Below are positions 35,659-44,346 of a DNA stretch of 64,000 bases, piece by piece (the first letter of the stretch is position 1; every line of letters begins with the position of its first letter). The position numbers and the translations under genes are program-made. The stretch is from Salinisphaera sp040361255 (GTDB lineage Bacteria > Pseudomonadota > Gammaproteobacteria > Nevskiales > Salinisphaeraceae). Below the pieces are notes generated by a model. The model was not told the origin of the DNA. It worked only from the letters and a program-made list of their open reading frames with translations, and did no database searches. The DNA lies in the NCBI RefSeq assembly GCF_040361255.1, contig NZ_APNG01000006.1:124001-188000 (forward strand), given 5' to 3'.

Positions 35659-36011
35659 GCGCCCCTGATCGCACCGCCGCCAGTCATTGGCTGGGGGCGC
35701 GGTTGGCGCCACGGGCTCGCGACTGCCCGCTCGCCACGCTCACCTGCCGCAGTCATGCACCGCGCCGGCCGGGCCATCACCATGCGCCGGCGTCCGCGCA
35801 GGCAGGCACTTACCACGCGTTGCCTCGTAAAAACGCTGGGCAAGTCGCGGCAAGGCGTCACAGCCCAAAGGGCGCGGCAAAGCGTGCCGGATTAAACCCC
35901 CTCCGACTGCTGCCGATAGAAGCCTTGGATGAACGCACCTTTGGCATCAACGGCAACTGGCGAGATATGCCCGTGCTCGCTCGTCACGCGTCCCCAGCTC
36001 TTTCACCAAAC
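35659..36011. other. Non-coding gap before the chemoreceptor gene
   Basis: No gene is supported here, although the chemoreceptor frame stays open back to 35703. A hairpin GCGCCCC (35659-35665) / GGGGCGC (35694-35700) directly follows the upstream stop and could be a weak terminator without a T tract. Codons upstream of 36012 read as Arg/His/Ala-rich sequence unlike a chemoreceptor N-terminus, so I treat them as leader. Confidence 0.5.
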
Positions 36012-38015
36012 ATGACACATCTGCTGCATCGTATCGGGATCAGTCGCAAGTTCATGCTGGCACTGACTCTGCCCACGCTGGCCATGCTTTACTTCGCGAT
36101 CACCGGGATCGTGCAACGCCAGCAGATGGTGGGTGACATGGACCGCCTGCAATCATTGACCGCCGTGGCTCAGCAGGCCGGCAACCTGGTTCACCAACTA
36201 CAGCTCGAGCGCGGCATGACCGCCGGTTTTCTGGGCAGCCAGGGCCAGACCTTTGGCGACAAGCTGCGCGAACAACGCCCGGCCACCGATAGCGCGGCCG
36301 ATTTGTTCATCGACCAGCTCGCCACGCTCGATGACAGCGCACTCGGCAGCGACCTGCGCGCCCAGATCGATACCGCCCGCCAGCGCCTGGATGAGACGTC
36401 CGCCATGCGCAATCGGGTGGATGCACTCTCGATCTCCCTTGGCGACGCGCTTGCCTACTACACCGGCACCAACGGGGCGCTCATGGGCGTGGCCGGAAAA
36501 CTCAGCCATATCACAAGCGAAGCGCATGTGGCGCGGCCTATATCGGCCTACTACAAGCTGCTGGAAGCCAAGGATCTGGCCGGTATAGAGCGCGCCCTGC
36601 TGGCCAACGCGTTTGCAGCCGACCGGATGTCGCCTGCCCTGTATCGCCGATTCCTGGAGTTGATCGGTGCCGAAGCGGCATTTCTTAAAGGTTTCAAGAC
36701 GCTTGCTTCACCCACCATGCGGCAACAGTACGAGCAGGCTGTTTCCGGGCCGGAAATCGAGCGTTTGAACGACCTGCGGGATCTGGCCATCGAACGCGCC
36801 GCCCAGGGCGGTTTCGGCGTCGACCCGCAGCAATGGTTCGCATGGCAGACGGTCAAGATCGGCCGGCTCAAGAACGTGGAAGACGCGGTTACCGCCGAAA
36901 TCATGACCACTGCCCAGGCACTGCGCAGCGAGGCACGCCGCGATCTGTGGGTTTATATCGCCATCGCGGTCATCGCGGCGCTGCTGACGCTGGCACTCAC
37001 CGTGGCCATCGTGCGTGCGATCGTACGCCCGCTCAAACAGGCGCTGCATGACATCACCCATCGCAATGGCGATCTGAGTCAACGCCTGGCGGTACCCGGC
37101 ACCGACGAACTGTCGCAGCTTTACGTGGCCTTCAATCAGGCCACCGAAAGCACGGCCCAGCTGGTCAGAAATATCCAGCGCAGCGCTCAGTCGGTGGAAG
37201 TGGCCAGCGGCGAGATCTCGCAGGGCAATCAGGACCTGGCACAACGTACCGAGCAGCAGTCTGCATCGATCGAGGAAACGGCCGCCAGCCTGGAAGAAAT
37301 CACCTCGACGGTACGTCATACCGCCGAAAACGCCGGCCGCGCCCAGCAGCTGTCGGATGACATGTCCGAGCAGGCCCGCCAGGCGCGGTCGATCGCCGAC
37401 GATGCGCGTCAGGCAATGGGCGATATTCATAATGCCAACGAGGAAGTCACCGATATTATCGAAGCGATCGACGGCATCGCCTTCCAGACCAACCTGCTGG
37501 CGCTGAATGCTTCGGTGGAAGCCGCACGTGCCGGCGAGCATGGGCGCGGCTTTGCGGTGGTCGCCTCGGAAGTGCGCCAGCTGGCCAGCCGTAGCGCCAG
37601 CGAAGCCAAACGCATACGCCAGTTGATCGAGCGCAATGTCGCAACCATCGATACCGGTAACAAACTGGTGGGCGAAACCCACAGCACGCTGACTGCGATC
37701 GCGGAGCGCATCCGCGAGGTCACCGGTCTTGTCACCGATATTTCCGGCGCGACGAACGAACAGTCGCAGGGGATCGAGCAGATCAATCAGGCGATCGCAC
37801 AGCTGGAGTCGGTGACACAGCAAAACTCGGCCCTGGTCGAGCAGGTGGCCGCAGCAAGCAAGTCGCTCGACGCGCAGGCCATGGAAATGGCGCGCGAAGT
37901 CGGCCAGTTTACCGTCGACGCTGGCGAGGCTGGCGCAACGCCCGAGCAGGCAGCGCCTGTCCCATCGCAGCACAGTGCGTCCGGCGCCGCGGCAGCTCAG
38001 CTCGCCATGGCGTGA
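36012..38015 (+). CDS. Methyl-accepting chemotaxis protein with NIT sensor domain
   Basis: A 667-residue inner-membrane chemoreceptor. TM1 is about residues 14-32 (FMLALTLPTLAMLYFAITG), followed by a periplasmic nitrate/nitrite-sensing (NIT) domain (typical start LVHQLQLERGMTAGFLGS), TM2 about residues 315-335, a HAMP domain, and a long cytoplasmic coiled-coil with the signalling tip EAIDGIAFQTNLLALNAS / EAARAGEHGRGFAVVA. There is no C-terminal NWETF-type pentapeptide for CheR/CheB docking. It signals to CheA through CheW, which are not in this window. Start at 36012 precedes TM1 by a short cytoplasmic tail; upstream ATGs in frame are possible. A strong terminator follows. Confidence 0.9.
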   Translation: MTHLLHRIGISRKFMLALTLPTLAMLYFAITGIVQRQQMVGDMDRLQSLTAVAQQAGNLVHQLQLERGMTAGFLGSQGQTFGDKLREQRPATDSAADLFIDQLATLDDSALGSDLRAQIDTARQRLDETSAMRNRVDALSISLGDALAYYTGTNGALMGVAGKLSHITSEAHVARPISAYYKLLEAKDLAGIERALLANAFAADRMSPALYRRFLELIGAEAAFLKGFKTLASPTMRQQYEQAVSGPEIERLNDLRDLAIERAAQGGFGVDPQQWFAWQTVKIGRLKNVEDAVTAEIMTTAQALRSEARRDLWVYIAIAVIAALLTLALTVAIVRAIVRPLKQALHDITHRNGDLSQRLAVPGTDELSQLYVAFNQATESTAQLVRNIQRSAQSVEVASGEISQGNQDLAQRTEQQSASIEETAASLEEITSTVRHTAENAGRAQQLSDDMSEQARQARSIADDARQAMGDIHNANEEVTDIIEAIDGIAFQTNLLALNASVEAARAGEHGRGFAVVASEVRQLASRSASEAKRIRQLIERNVATIDTGNKLVGETHSTLTAIAERIREVTGLVTDISGATNEQSQGIEQINQAIAQLESVTQQNSALVEQVAAASKSLDAQAMEMAREVGQFTVDAGEAGATPEQAAPVPSQHSASGAAAAQLAMA

Positions 38016-38040
38016 TCCGACACCGCCTTTGATAAAACAC

Positions 38041-38076
38041 AGCGCAGCCCGACCAAGTTCGGGCTGCGCTTTTTTC
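38041..38076 (+). terminator. Rho-independent terminator of the chemoreceptor gene
   Basis: AGCGCAGCCCGA (38041-38052) pairs perfectly over 12 bases with TCGGGCTGCGCT (38059-38070), with a six-base loop, followed by a T run (38070-38075). The region after it up to 38305 shows no gene. Confidence 0.92.
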
Positions 38077-38305
38077 TATGCACCATGCCGGCGCGCCCGG
38101 GTCCGCGACCAATCATTTGAACCGAGGCTGAGGCCGTTGCGACTGTGACGGGGATACGCAGCCACGCGATCGGCAAACCCGGGCTGGGCGCTTTCATCTA
38201 CCGCACGCTTGCTGACCATCCCGCCGGCCTGATGCGCGCAATACGAGGGCCGCCTGTCGGCCGATCCCGCTTAGCGCTGCGCCGGACCGCGCGCCCTGGC
38301 CAGAT

Positions 38306-39439
38306 TCAAGCCTGCAGAAACCCGCTGGTGGCCGTGTTGCGGCCTTCATCCTTGGCCCGATAGAGCGCCTTGTCGGCGGCATCGATTGGCGAGGCCAGGC
38401 ATGGTTCGGCCTCGTTGCTGGCGCTTTCGAACTGGCTATAGCCGATACTCACCGTGACCACGGCCAGCCCATCCGGCCGGTAGCCATGCGGAATCGCCAA
38501 CGCCTGAACGGCCGCGCGCAGGCGCTCGACCGTGTCGCGGATGTAGGCTCGGTCGGCCTGGGGCAACAGGATGATGAACTCCTCGCCGCCAAAGCGTGCA
38601 ACCAGATCGAAATCGCGACGCGTGACCGACCGCAGTGCGGCACCGATCGACGCCAGGGCTTCGTCGCCACGCAAATGTCCGTAGTGGTCGTTGTAAAGCT
38701 TGAAGTAGTCGATATCGCAGAGCACGACGCCGACCACGGCGTCGGCCTTTTTCTTCCAGCTGGCCAGAAACGCGTCCACCGCGCGCCGATTGGGCAGTTG
38801 GGTGAGGGCATCGGTCGCACTCAGGCGGGCCAGTTCCAGATTGGAATCGGTCAGCTTCTTTTCCGCGAAACGGATTTGATAGCGAAACAGCGTCATGAAC
38901 GCGCTTATGAGTGCGACGGCAGCCACCGCGCTGAAACCGAAGGCTACCGTTAGTACCGCATCGGGTACGACCAGGCGCGCTTCGGCAAACCCGAAGTTGC
39001 GATCGCATAGCCAGAAAAGCGTGACGTTGATCAGTGCCAGCGCGGCGAGCGTTCGGGTGTGTGCGCGCTCGAACAGCAGCGGCAGAATACTCACGATCGT
39101 GAAATAGAACAGATGCACGCCCAGATCGCGGCCGACATACCAGGTCACCATCACCAGATGGAGCATGGCCACGGTGACCACGAAATCGCGGGCGGAATCG
39201 TGCCGACGGCAATAATTCGCCCAGAGCGTCCAGGCATAGCCGGCCATGATCACGATATTGCTGGCGAACACGGGCGCGTAGTACGACAACGACGTCAGCC
39301 CGTAGAACAGCTGATACGGCACGGTGGTCACAAAACCCAACGCGGCGAGCTGATTGACGAGCATCACGCGGCGTCGCAGCGCCGGCGGGGAATCCGGCGC
39401 GCCCAGTGCCCAGCAGCGTTTGGCCCAGCGTGTCAGCAT
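38306..39439 (-). CDS. Membrane-bound diguanylate cyclase (GGDEF)
   Basis: A 377-residue protein with about six TM segments in residues 30-200 and a C-terminal GGDEF domain that makes cyclic di-GMP from two GTP. The active-site motif is GGEEF (284-288) and the inhibitory I-site RxxD is intact (RDFD, 275-278, five residues before), so product feedback is expected. The N-terminal membrane part matches no named sensor that I recognise. It follows, on the opposite strand, a NIT chemoreceptor; the two may both serve motility control. ATG start at 39439. Confidence 0.92.
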   Translation of the reverse strand: MLTRWAKRCWALGAPDSPPALRRRVMLVNQLAALGFVTTVPYQLFYGLTSLSYYAPVFASNIVIMAGYAWTLWANYCRRHDSARDFVVTVAMLHLVMVTWYVGRDLGVHLFYFTIVSILPLLFERAHTRTLAALALINVTLFWLCDRNFGFAEARLVVPDAVLTVAFGFSAVAAVALISAFMTLFRYQIRFAEKKLTDSNLELARLSATDALTQLPNRRAVDAFLASWKKKADAVVGVVLCDIDYFKLYNDHYGHLRGDEALASIGAALRSVTRRDFDLVARFGGEEFIILLPQADRAYIRDTVERLRAAVQALAIPHGYRPDGLAVVTVSIGYSQFESASNEAEPCLASPIDAADKALYRAKDEGRNTATSGFLQA

Positions 39440-39622
39440 CGCGTATGCAGGCGCTCGCCTGCCGTTGTTGAGTTATGCAGTCGGCCCGGCCACGGGTCAG
39501 CCGGCCAACGCGAAACATGGGTCACGCGATACCGGGCCGGGTATCCGGGCGGCGCCGTCGCACGATTTATCGGCCACAGCCGCGGCGAATTGATGGGCCC
39601 GCTCGCCGGCCCGCCGGACGGG

Positions 39623-40537
39623 CTACCACAGCACCCCGTTGACCGGTTCGACCGCGGGTGGTGCCGGTCGGCCAATCGATTCCATCAAATCGATCTCGAT
39701 GGTCGTACACATGGCCTCTAACGGCAGATCGTGGGCGTTGTTGGCAAACGGATCGACCAGTTCATCGCCAATATGCAGCGCGGCCAGAAACATCAACGCC
39801 ACCAGCGACGAGCCGATGGGCGTAAAGATTCCCAGATACGGCGCAATGCCGATCGGCAGCAGGATACAAAACAGCCGCACGAACATCTGCGGAAACAACC
39901 GATACTGCATGGGCAACGGCGTATTCTTGATTCGCTCCATGCCGCCCTGGGCATTGGCGATATCTATATTCACGGCCTCCAGGCGCGACTGCTGGATGGT
40001 GTCGATATAGCCCTCCGCCCGCGCCTGGCCCGCCAGGCGGGCGTTTTCGTTGAGCAGGGCGTTGGCGGCGTTACTCATCTCCAGCATGCGCTCGGCGTCT
40101 TTCGCATCGAGTATGCGATACGCCGGTACCGCGCGATCGGTACCGCGTAGCTGGCAGCGCAGAACATGCACATAGGCCACCTGGTTGGTCACGATCGCTT
40201 CACGCAGTTCGCGGGCACGGGCGTCGGCGCTGTCGATGAATGCCAGCGCACAACGGGTGATATTGCGCGAGGCGTTGATCATCAGACCCCACAGCACGCG
40301 GCCCTCCCACCAACGTGCGTAGGCCGAATTCGACCGAAAACCGAGAAACAACACGATGCCCGTGCCAAACAGCGTGAGCGTGGTTCGCGACAAGGCGCTG
40401 GACTGAAAATCCTGGTAGCGCTCGGGCTGGGCGAAATACAGCAGCGTAATCAATACGTCCCAGACGAACATCCACAACAACGGCCACCATATCCCGGTCA
40501 GAATATGCCGGAACCCCGGAACGGTCGGAATAATCAT
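39623..40537 (-). CDS. Bestrophin-family (UPF0187) anion channel
   Basis: A 304-residue membrane protein of the bacterial bestrophin/UPF0187 family, homologues of animal chloride channels that form pentamers. Recognisable elements are the opening MIIPTVPGFRHI, the TM1-TM2 region with GFRSNSAYARWWEGR (near residues 67-81), and the C-terminal FVRLFCILLPIGIAPYLGIF followed by GDELVDPFANNAHDLPL, which is the family's conserved acidic calcium-clasp-like region. The ATG at 40537 is chosen because the next 22 upstream codons lack family similarity. It lies between two regulators on the same strand but with gaps of 159-183 bases, so it is probably its own unit. Confidence 0.9.
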   Translation of the reverse strand: MIIPTVPGFRHILTGIWWPLLWMFVWDVLITLLYFAQPERYQDFQSSALSRTTLTLFGTGIVLFLGFRSNSAYARWWEGRVLWGLMINASRNITRCALAFIDSADARARELREAIVTNQVAYVHVLRCQLRGTDRAVPAYRILDAKDAERMLEMSNAANALLNENARLAGQARAEGYIDTIQQSRLEAVNIDIANAQGGMERIKNTPLPMQYRLFPQMFVRLFCILLPIGIAPYLGIFTPIGSSLVALMFLAALHIGDELVDPFANNAHDLPLEAMCTTIEIDLMESIGRPAPPAVEPVNGVLW

Positions 40538-40696
40538 GCGACAGGCGCGGACCTCGGTGCTCAAGCGATAGGCGCGACAGCCAAACGCGCTGCAGCGCAG
40601 CAATCGTTGACGACGCAGTTACTTGACCACAAACGAATGTAGACGTTCGCAACCCTGGACAGACCGCACGACCACCGCCGGCCCCGGCGGCGCTAT

Positions 40697-41311
40697 TCAA
40701 GGCGCGTGACCCAACCGTGCGATCACCAGCGAAAACAGCCCGGACGCGGTTTTGAGCATGCGCTCGCGACGGTTGGGGTCGTCGATCAGGTCCAGGCCCA
40801 TGCAAAAGACCTCGTTGACCATGATGTCGATGAGCGCACGCAGGTCGTCGTCGATATCCGCTTCGACGAGCCAGCCGAGCGTCTGAAAATCGACGATCAT
40901 GTCCTCGCGGATCGCGGCCATGGTATCGACGACCCGCTTACGCAGCGGCCCCGGCGGGCCGTAGCGCTCGCGAAAGGCCACGGTGAACACCGCATCGTGC
41001 TCGAGCGCGAAATCGAAGAACCAGCCGACAACCCACGGCGAGGGCACTTCACCCGCGGGCACACGCATGAGCTCACGCCGCAGGCCCTGGCGCAGCTCGC
41101 CGACAAAGTCGTCCACGATTGCCAGCATCATGCCCGGCACATCGTCGAAATGGCGATAGAAGGTGTTGTGATTCAGCCCGGCCTCGCGCGCGACTTCGCG
41201 CAGAACGAGGCTGCGCGTGCTGCCCTTGCGCATGGCCAGCCGGGCCGCGGCTTCGATGAGTCGGCGTTTACCGCGCGGCGTATCGGCAGAGATCAGGCGT
41301 TGCGATGTCAT
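40697..41311 (-). CDS. TetR-family transcriptional regulator
   Basis: A 204-residue TetR regulator. DNA-binding helices lie in residues 15-60 (REVAREAGLNHNTFYRHFDD), followed by a long ligand-binding region. ATG at 41311 (MTSQRLISA). A far longer open frame continues upstream (to 42805) but is antisense to the PF10118 gene and is not used. It diverges from that gene, with a pair of near-identical palindromes just upstream of both. It probably represses itself and the neighbour. Confidence 0.92.
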   Translation of the reverse strand: MTSQRLISADTPRGKRRLIEAAARLAMRKGSTRSLVLREVAREAGLNHNTFYRHFDDVPGMMLAIVDDFVGELRQGLRRELMRVPAGEVPSPWVVGWFFDFALEHDAVFTVAFRERYGPPGPLRKRVVDTMAAIREDMIVDFQTLGWLVEADIDDDLRALIDIMVNEVFCMGLDLIDDPNRRERMLKTASGLFSLVIARLGHAP

Positions 41312-41330
41312 AACAGGGTTTGACGAACAA

Positions 41331-41367
41331 GTATCCAGCTGGATACATTGAGTATCCAATTGGCTAC
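41331..41367. promoter_or_regulatory. Twin TetR operators
   Basis: GTATCCAGCTGGATAC (41331-41346) is a perfect 16-base palindrome. Twenty-one bases further on (two helix turns) GTATCCAATTGGCTAC (41352-41367) repeats it with one arm mismatch. The first lies 19 bases upstream of the TetR start codon and the pair is about 95 bases upstream of the divergent gene. Spacing on one helix face suggests two bound dimers. Confidence 0.8.
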
Positions 41368-41461
41368 ATGGTAGAACGTATCGCCCGACGATACACGTTT
41401 TCCCATACGGCCAACCCGATAAACGATCGATACGACGCGCCACAGGTGCAGGAGATTTGTC

Positions 41462-42361
41462 ATGAGCGATCGGCAAGCGCAAGTCAATATTCACGGCTCG
41501 GGCTACAGCGGACCGGTCATGCCGGAACGCCGCGACCTGCATTTTCTTCCGCCGGCCGACCGGGTCTGCGACTGGCACAAGGCCGGGCCCAACGTCACCC
41601 AGTTCATGAACGCCATGTCGCTGTTCTTCCCGGCCGGCGAGCGGCTGTTCATCGATGCCGTGCGCGCCTATCGCGACGACATCCCCGACCCGGATCTGCG
41701 CAAGGCGGCCACGGCCTTCATCGGCCAGGAAGCCATGCATAGCCGCGAGCACACCGAATACAACCGGGTCATGGATGCTGCCGGTCTGCCCGCAGGCGAG
41801 ATCGAAGGCCGGGTCAAGGCAAAGCTCGACGAAATCAAAGAACGCGCGCCGCGTGTCGTACCGCTGTTGATGACCATCGGCCTGGAGCACTACACGGCGC
41901 TGCTGGGCGACGTCCTGCTCCGCAACCCGGATCTCATTGCCGGCTCCGAGCCCCACTACGAACGTATGTGGCGCTGGCATGCGCTCGAGGAAGTCGAACA
42001 CAAGGCCGTGGCCTTCGATGTCTACGAAAAATGCGTAGGCCGCGGGCCCAAGGCCTATGCCATGCGCGCCAGCTACATGCTGTTGACCACCACCAACTTC
42101 TGGCCCCGCGTGTTCATGACCTACCGCGCCCTGGCCGCTGCCGATCCGGCCTGCCGCAAGGCCGGCTGGCGCGGCCACCTCAAGCTCGCCAACTACCTGT
42201 TCGGCGGCCCCGGCGCGCTGCGCAAGGCCCTGCCGCACTACTTTGCCTACTTCAAATACAGCTTCCATCCCTGGCAGCAGAACAACGCCCACCTGCTCGC
42301 CGAACTGGATGAAATCGTGGAAGCGGCGGAATCCGTCTACGCCAAACAGACCGCGCATTAA
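41462..42361 (+). CDS. PF10118 family protein, putative diiron enzyme
   Basis: A 299-residue protein of the family annotated 'predicted metal-dependent hydrolase' (PF10118). The visible motifs are two ExxH pairs, Glu90-His93 in GQEAMHSREH and Glu177-His180 in EEVEH, plus Glu142-His143 in GLEHYTALLGD. This Glu/His pattern in an all-helical protein is that of ferritin-like diiron-carboxylate enzymes (oxygenases, desaturases) rather than hydrolases, so an oxidative reaction is plausible. ATG with an AGGAG site. It diverges from a TetR gene with twin operators, hence likely inducible by a lipid or xenobiotic. Convergent with the oxidoreductase gene that follows. Confidence 0.8.
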   Translation: MSDRQAQVNIHGSGYSGPVMPERRDLHFLPPADRVCDWHKAGPNVTQFMNAMSLFFPAGERLFIDAVRAYRDDIPDPDLRKAATAFIGQEAMHSREHTEYNRVMDAAGLPAGEIEGRVKAKLDEIKERAPRVVPLLMTIGLEHYTALLGDVLLRNPDLIAGSEPHYERMWRWHALEEVEHKAVAFDVYEKCVGRGPKAYAMRASYMLLTTTNFWPRVFMTYRALAAADPACRKAGWRGHLKLANYLFGGPGALRKALPHYFAYFKYSFHPWQQNNAHLLAELDEIVEAAESVYAKQTAH

Positions 42362-42375
42362 CGGGTAATCGCAGC

Positions 42376-43335
42376 TCAGCCGGGCGTCACCGCGATCACG
42401 ATCTTGCCACGGGCGCGGCCACTGCGGCTGCGCTCGTAGGCCTGCTGCGCCTCGGCGAGCGTAAACCTGCTGTCGATGACCGACCGCACCGCGCCGGCGG
42501 TCATCCACTCGCCGATGGTTTGAAGGTCCGCCGTCCAGGACTCGACACGCAGCAGCGAGGCGTTGCGCCGGCGCGAAAGCAACGTGCGCAATGCGGGCCG
42601 CGCATGGCCCATAGTGGAGATGAAATAGCCCGCTGGCGCCAGTAATGCGCCGCAGCTGGCCGGCGTTTCGTACGCGGTGACATCGAATACCAGATCGAAC
42701 GCTCGCCGCTGGCCGGGTGCGGGCTGGCGATAATCGCCCGCGGTATAGTCGATGACCGCATCGGCGCCGAGTGATTGCACGAGCTCGATATTGCGCGTGC
42801 TGCACACGCCGGTGACATGACAGCCCAGTTGGCGGGCGATCTGAACGGCATAACTGCCCACACCGCCCGACGCCCCAATGATCAGCACCGACCGCCCGGG
42901 CCCGGCCTGACCCTTGCGCAGCCCCTGCAATGCGGTCTGGCCGGCCAATGGCACGGCCGCGGCCTCGATGAAACCGGTATTTGCCGGCATCAACGCGATG
43001 CGCCGCGTATCGATCACGGCATATTCGGCCAGGGTGGCGGTGCGCAGGCGCATATCCATGCCATAGACCCGATCACCGACCTCGAAGCCCTCGACGCCCG
43101 CGCCCAGCTGGACGATCTCGCCGGCCAGATCGTCGCCGAATAATGGCGGGATCAGACGCCGGCCCAGCGGCGGCGCGGCGCGCGCCAGGGTCAGATTGAG
43201 CTTCCAGTCTTTCGGGTTGACCGATGCGGCATGCACCTTCACCAGCACATCGTGCTTGCCCGGCACCGGCCGTTTGCGCTCGCCCAGGGTCGGGCGCACG
43301 CTCGGCCCGAATCCTTCAGGAATAATGGCTTTCAT
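42376..43335 (-). CDS. Zinc-free quinone-oxidoreductase-like MDR enzyme
   Basis: A 319-residue medium-chain dehydrogenase/reductase. The Rossmann motif is IIGASGGVGSYAVQIAR (near residue 147) and the N-terminal GroES-like fold includes VKVHAASVNPKDWKL. The zinc-binding Cys/His set of alcohol dehydrogenases is absent, so it is a quinone oxidoreductase/RTN4IP1-like NADPH enzyme. The start MKAIIPEGF at 43335 fits the family; 28 upstream codons are not family-like. It is convergent with the PF10118 gene, separated by 14 bases. Confidence 0.88.
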   Translation of the reverse strand: MKAIIPEGFGPSVRPTLGERKRPVPGKHDVLVKVHAASVNPKDWKLNLTLARAAPPLGRRLIPPLFGDDLAGEIVQLGAGVEGFEVGDRVYGMDMRLRTATLAEYAVIDTRRIALMPANTGFIEAAAVPLAGQTALQGLRKGQAGPGRSVLIIGASGGVGSYAVQIARQLGCHVTGVCSTRNIELVQSLGADAVIDYTAGDYRQPAPGQRRAFDLVFDVTAYETPASCGALLAPAGYFISTMGHARPALRTLLSRRRNASLLRVESWTADLQTIGEWMTAGAVRSVIDSRFTLAEAQQAYERSRSGRARGKIVIAVTPG

Positions 43336-43499
43336 GAACACGGCAAGCGCGATGGTCGATGAAGACATCGTATCCCGGCCAGACCGCTGTCTGCAGGCGC
43401 CATAGCACTGGGCAACCATCGACCCGATCGGCGCGCGGCGCCTGCCTTGTAACAGCAGTTAGGCTGTATCTTGTTCACTGGCTTTCGTACGCCCCTGCC

Positions 43500-44279
43500 A
43501 TGAAGAAGAATAACGTCGTCAGAACGCTTAGAAAAAACCTCAAACGCCAGGTCACGCGCCAGCTGGATTTTCACCGCGACCGCCGGGAATTCCTGTCCCA
43601 GATGCCGGCCGACGGCGGCGACTTCGCCATGGGGCCGACGTTCGCGATCCTGAATGAGAAGGATGCCGCCAGCGGCACCGCGCAAGGGCACTACTTCCAC
43701 CAGGATATTTTCGTTGCCAACCGCATCTTTCATGCCGCGCCCGAACGGCATGTCGACGTAGGCTCGAGAATCGACGGCTTCGTCGCCCACGTAGCGGCCT
43801 TTCGGCCGGTGGAGGTCTTCGACATTCGGCCGTTGATCGCGAACACCCACAACATCCGGTTTCAGCAGATCGATTTGGCGCACGACCTGCCGGAGCACTT
43901 TGTCGGCTGCACGGATTCGCTGTCCTGTCTGCATGCCATCGAGCATTTCGGCCTCGGGCGCTACGGCGACCGTATTCAATACGACGGCCACTGCGCGGGC
44001 CTTCGCAACCTCACGCGGCTGCTACGCACCGGCGGTACGCTCTACCTGTCGACGCCCATCGGCCCGCAGCGCGTCGAGTTCAACGCGCATCGGGTGTTTT
44101 CGCTGAATTATCTGCTGGAATGGCTGACGCCTACATACGATATCCAGAGCTTTTCGTTCGTGGACGACGCGGGTGATTTTCACCCCTTCCAGTCGCTGGA
44201 CGATCACGCAGCGGTCGAGTCGAATTTCGGTTGCCACTACGGCTGCGGCATCTTCGAACTGACCAAAAAAGCGCTATAA
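43500..44279 (+). CDS. DUF268 (methyltransferase-like) protein
   Basis: A 259-residue protein of the DUF268 family, a methyltransferase-like Rossmann protein often found in polysaccharide loci. The SAM-binding-like first strand and loop are HVDVGSRIDGFVAHV (near residues 83-97), followed by VEVFDIRPL and LSCLHAIEHFGLGRYGD, the family's conserved core. The N-terminus is very basic (KKNNVVRTLRKNLKRQ). No glycan-synthesis genes are nearby, so it looks stranded. Start ATG at 43500. A hairpin lies between it and the convergent acetoacetyl-CoA synthetase gene. Confidence 0.8.
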   Translation: MKKNNVVRTLRKNLKRQVTRQLDFHRDRREFLSQMPADGGDFAMGPTFAILNEKDAASGTAQGHYFHQDIFVANRIFHAAPERHVDVGSRIDGFVAHVAAFRPVEVFDIRPLIANTHNIRFQQIDLAHDLPEHFVGCTDSLSCLHAIEHFGLGRYGDRIQYDGHCAGLRNLTRLLRTGGTLYLSTPIGPQRVEFNAHRVFSLNYLLEWLTPTYDIQSFSFVDDAGDFHPFQSLDDHAAVESNFGCHYGCGIFELTKKAL

Positions 44280-44316
44280 GACGCTTACCTTAAAGCACGC
44301 AACGCCATCAGGCAGT

Positions 44317-44339
44317 CGCCCCGAACACTGTCCGGGGCG
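44317..44339. terminator. Hairpin between convergent genes
   Basis: CGCCCCG (44317-44323) pairs with CGGGGCG (44333-44339) over a nine-base loop in the 67-base gap between the DUF268 and acetoacetyl-CoA synthetase genes. There is no T tract, so termination strength is uncertain. Confidence 0.4.
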
Positions 44340-44346
44340 TGGATCA

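Noticed and set aside
40697..42805. 702-codon version of the TetR frame
   Set aside because: The extension runs antisense through the PF10118 gene and the operators; the TetR start at 41311 explains the domain.
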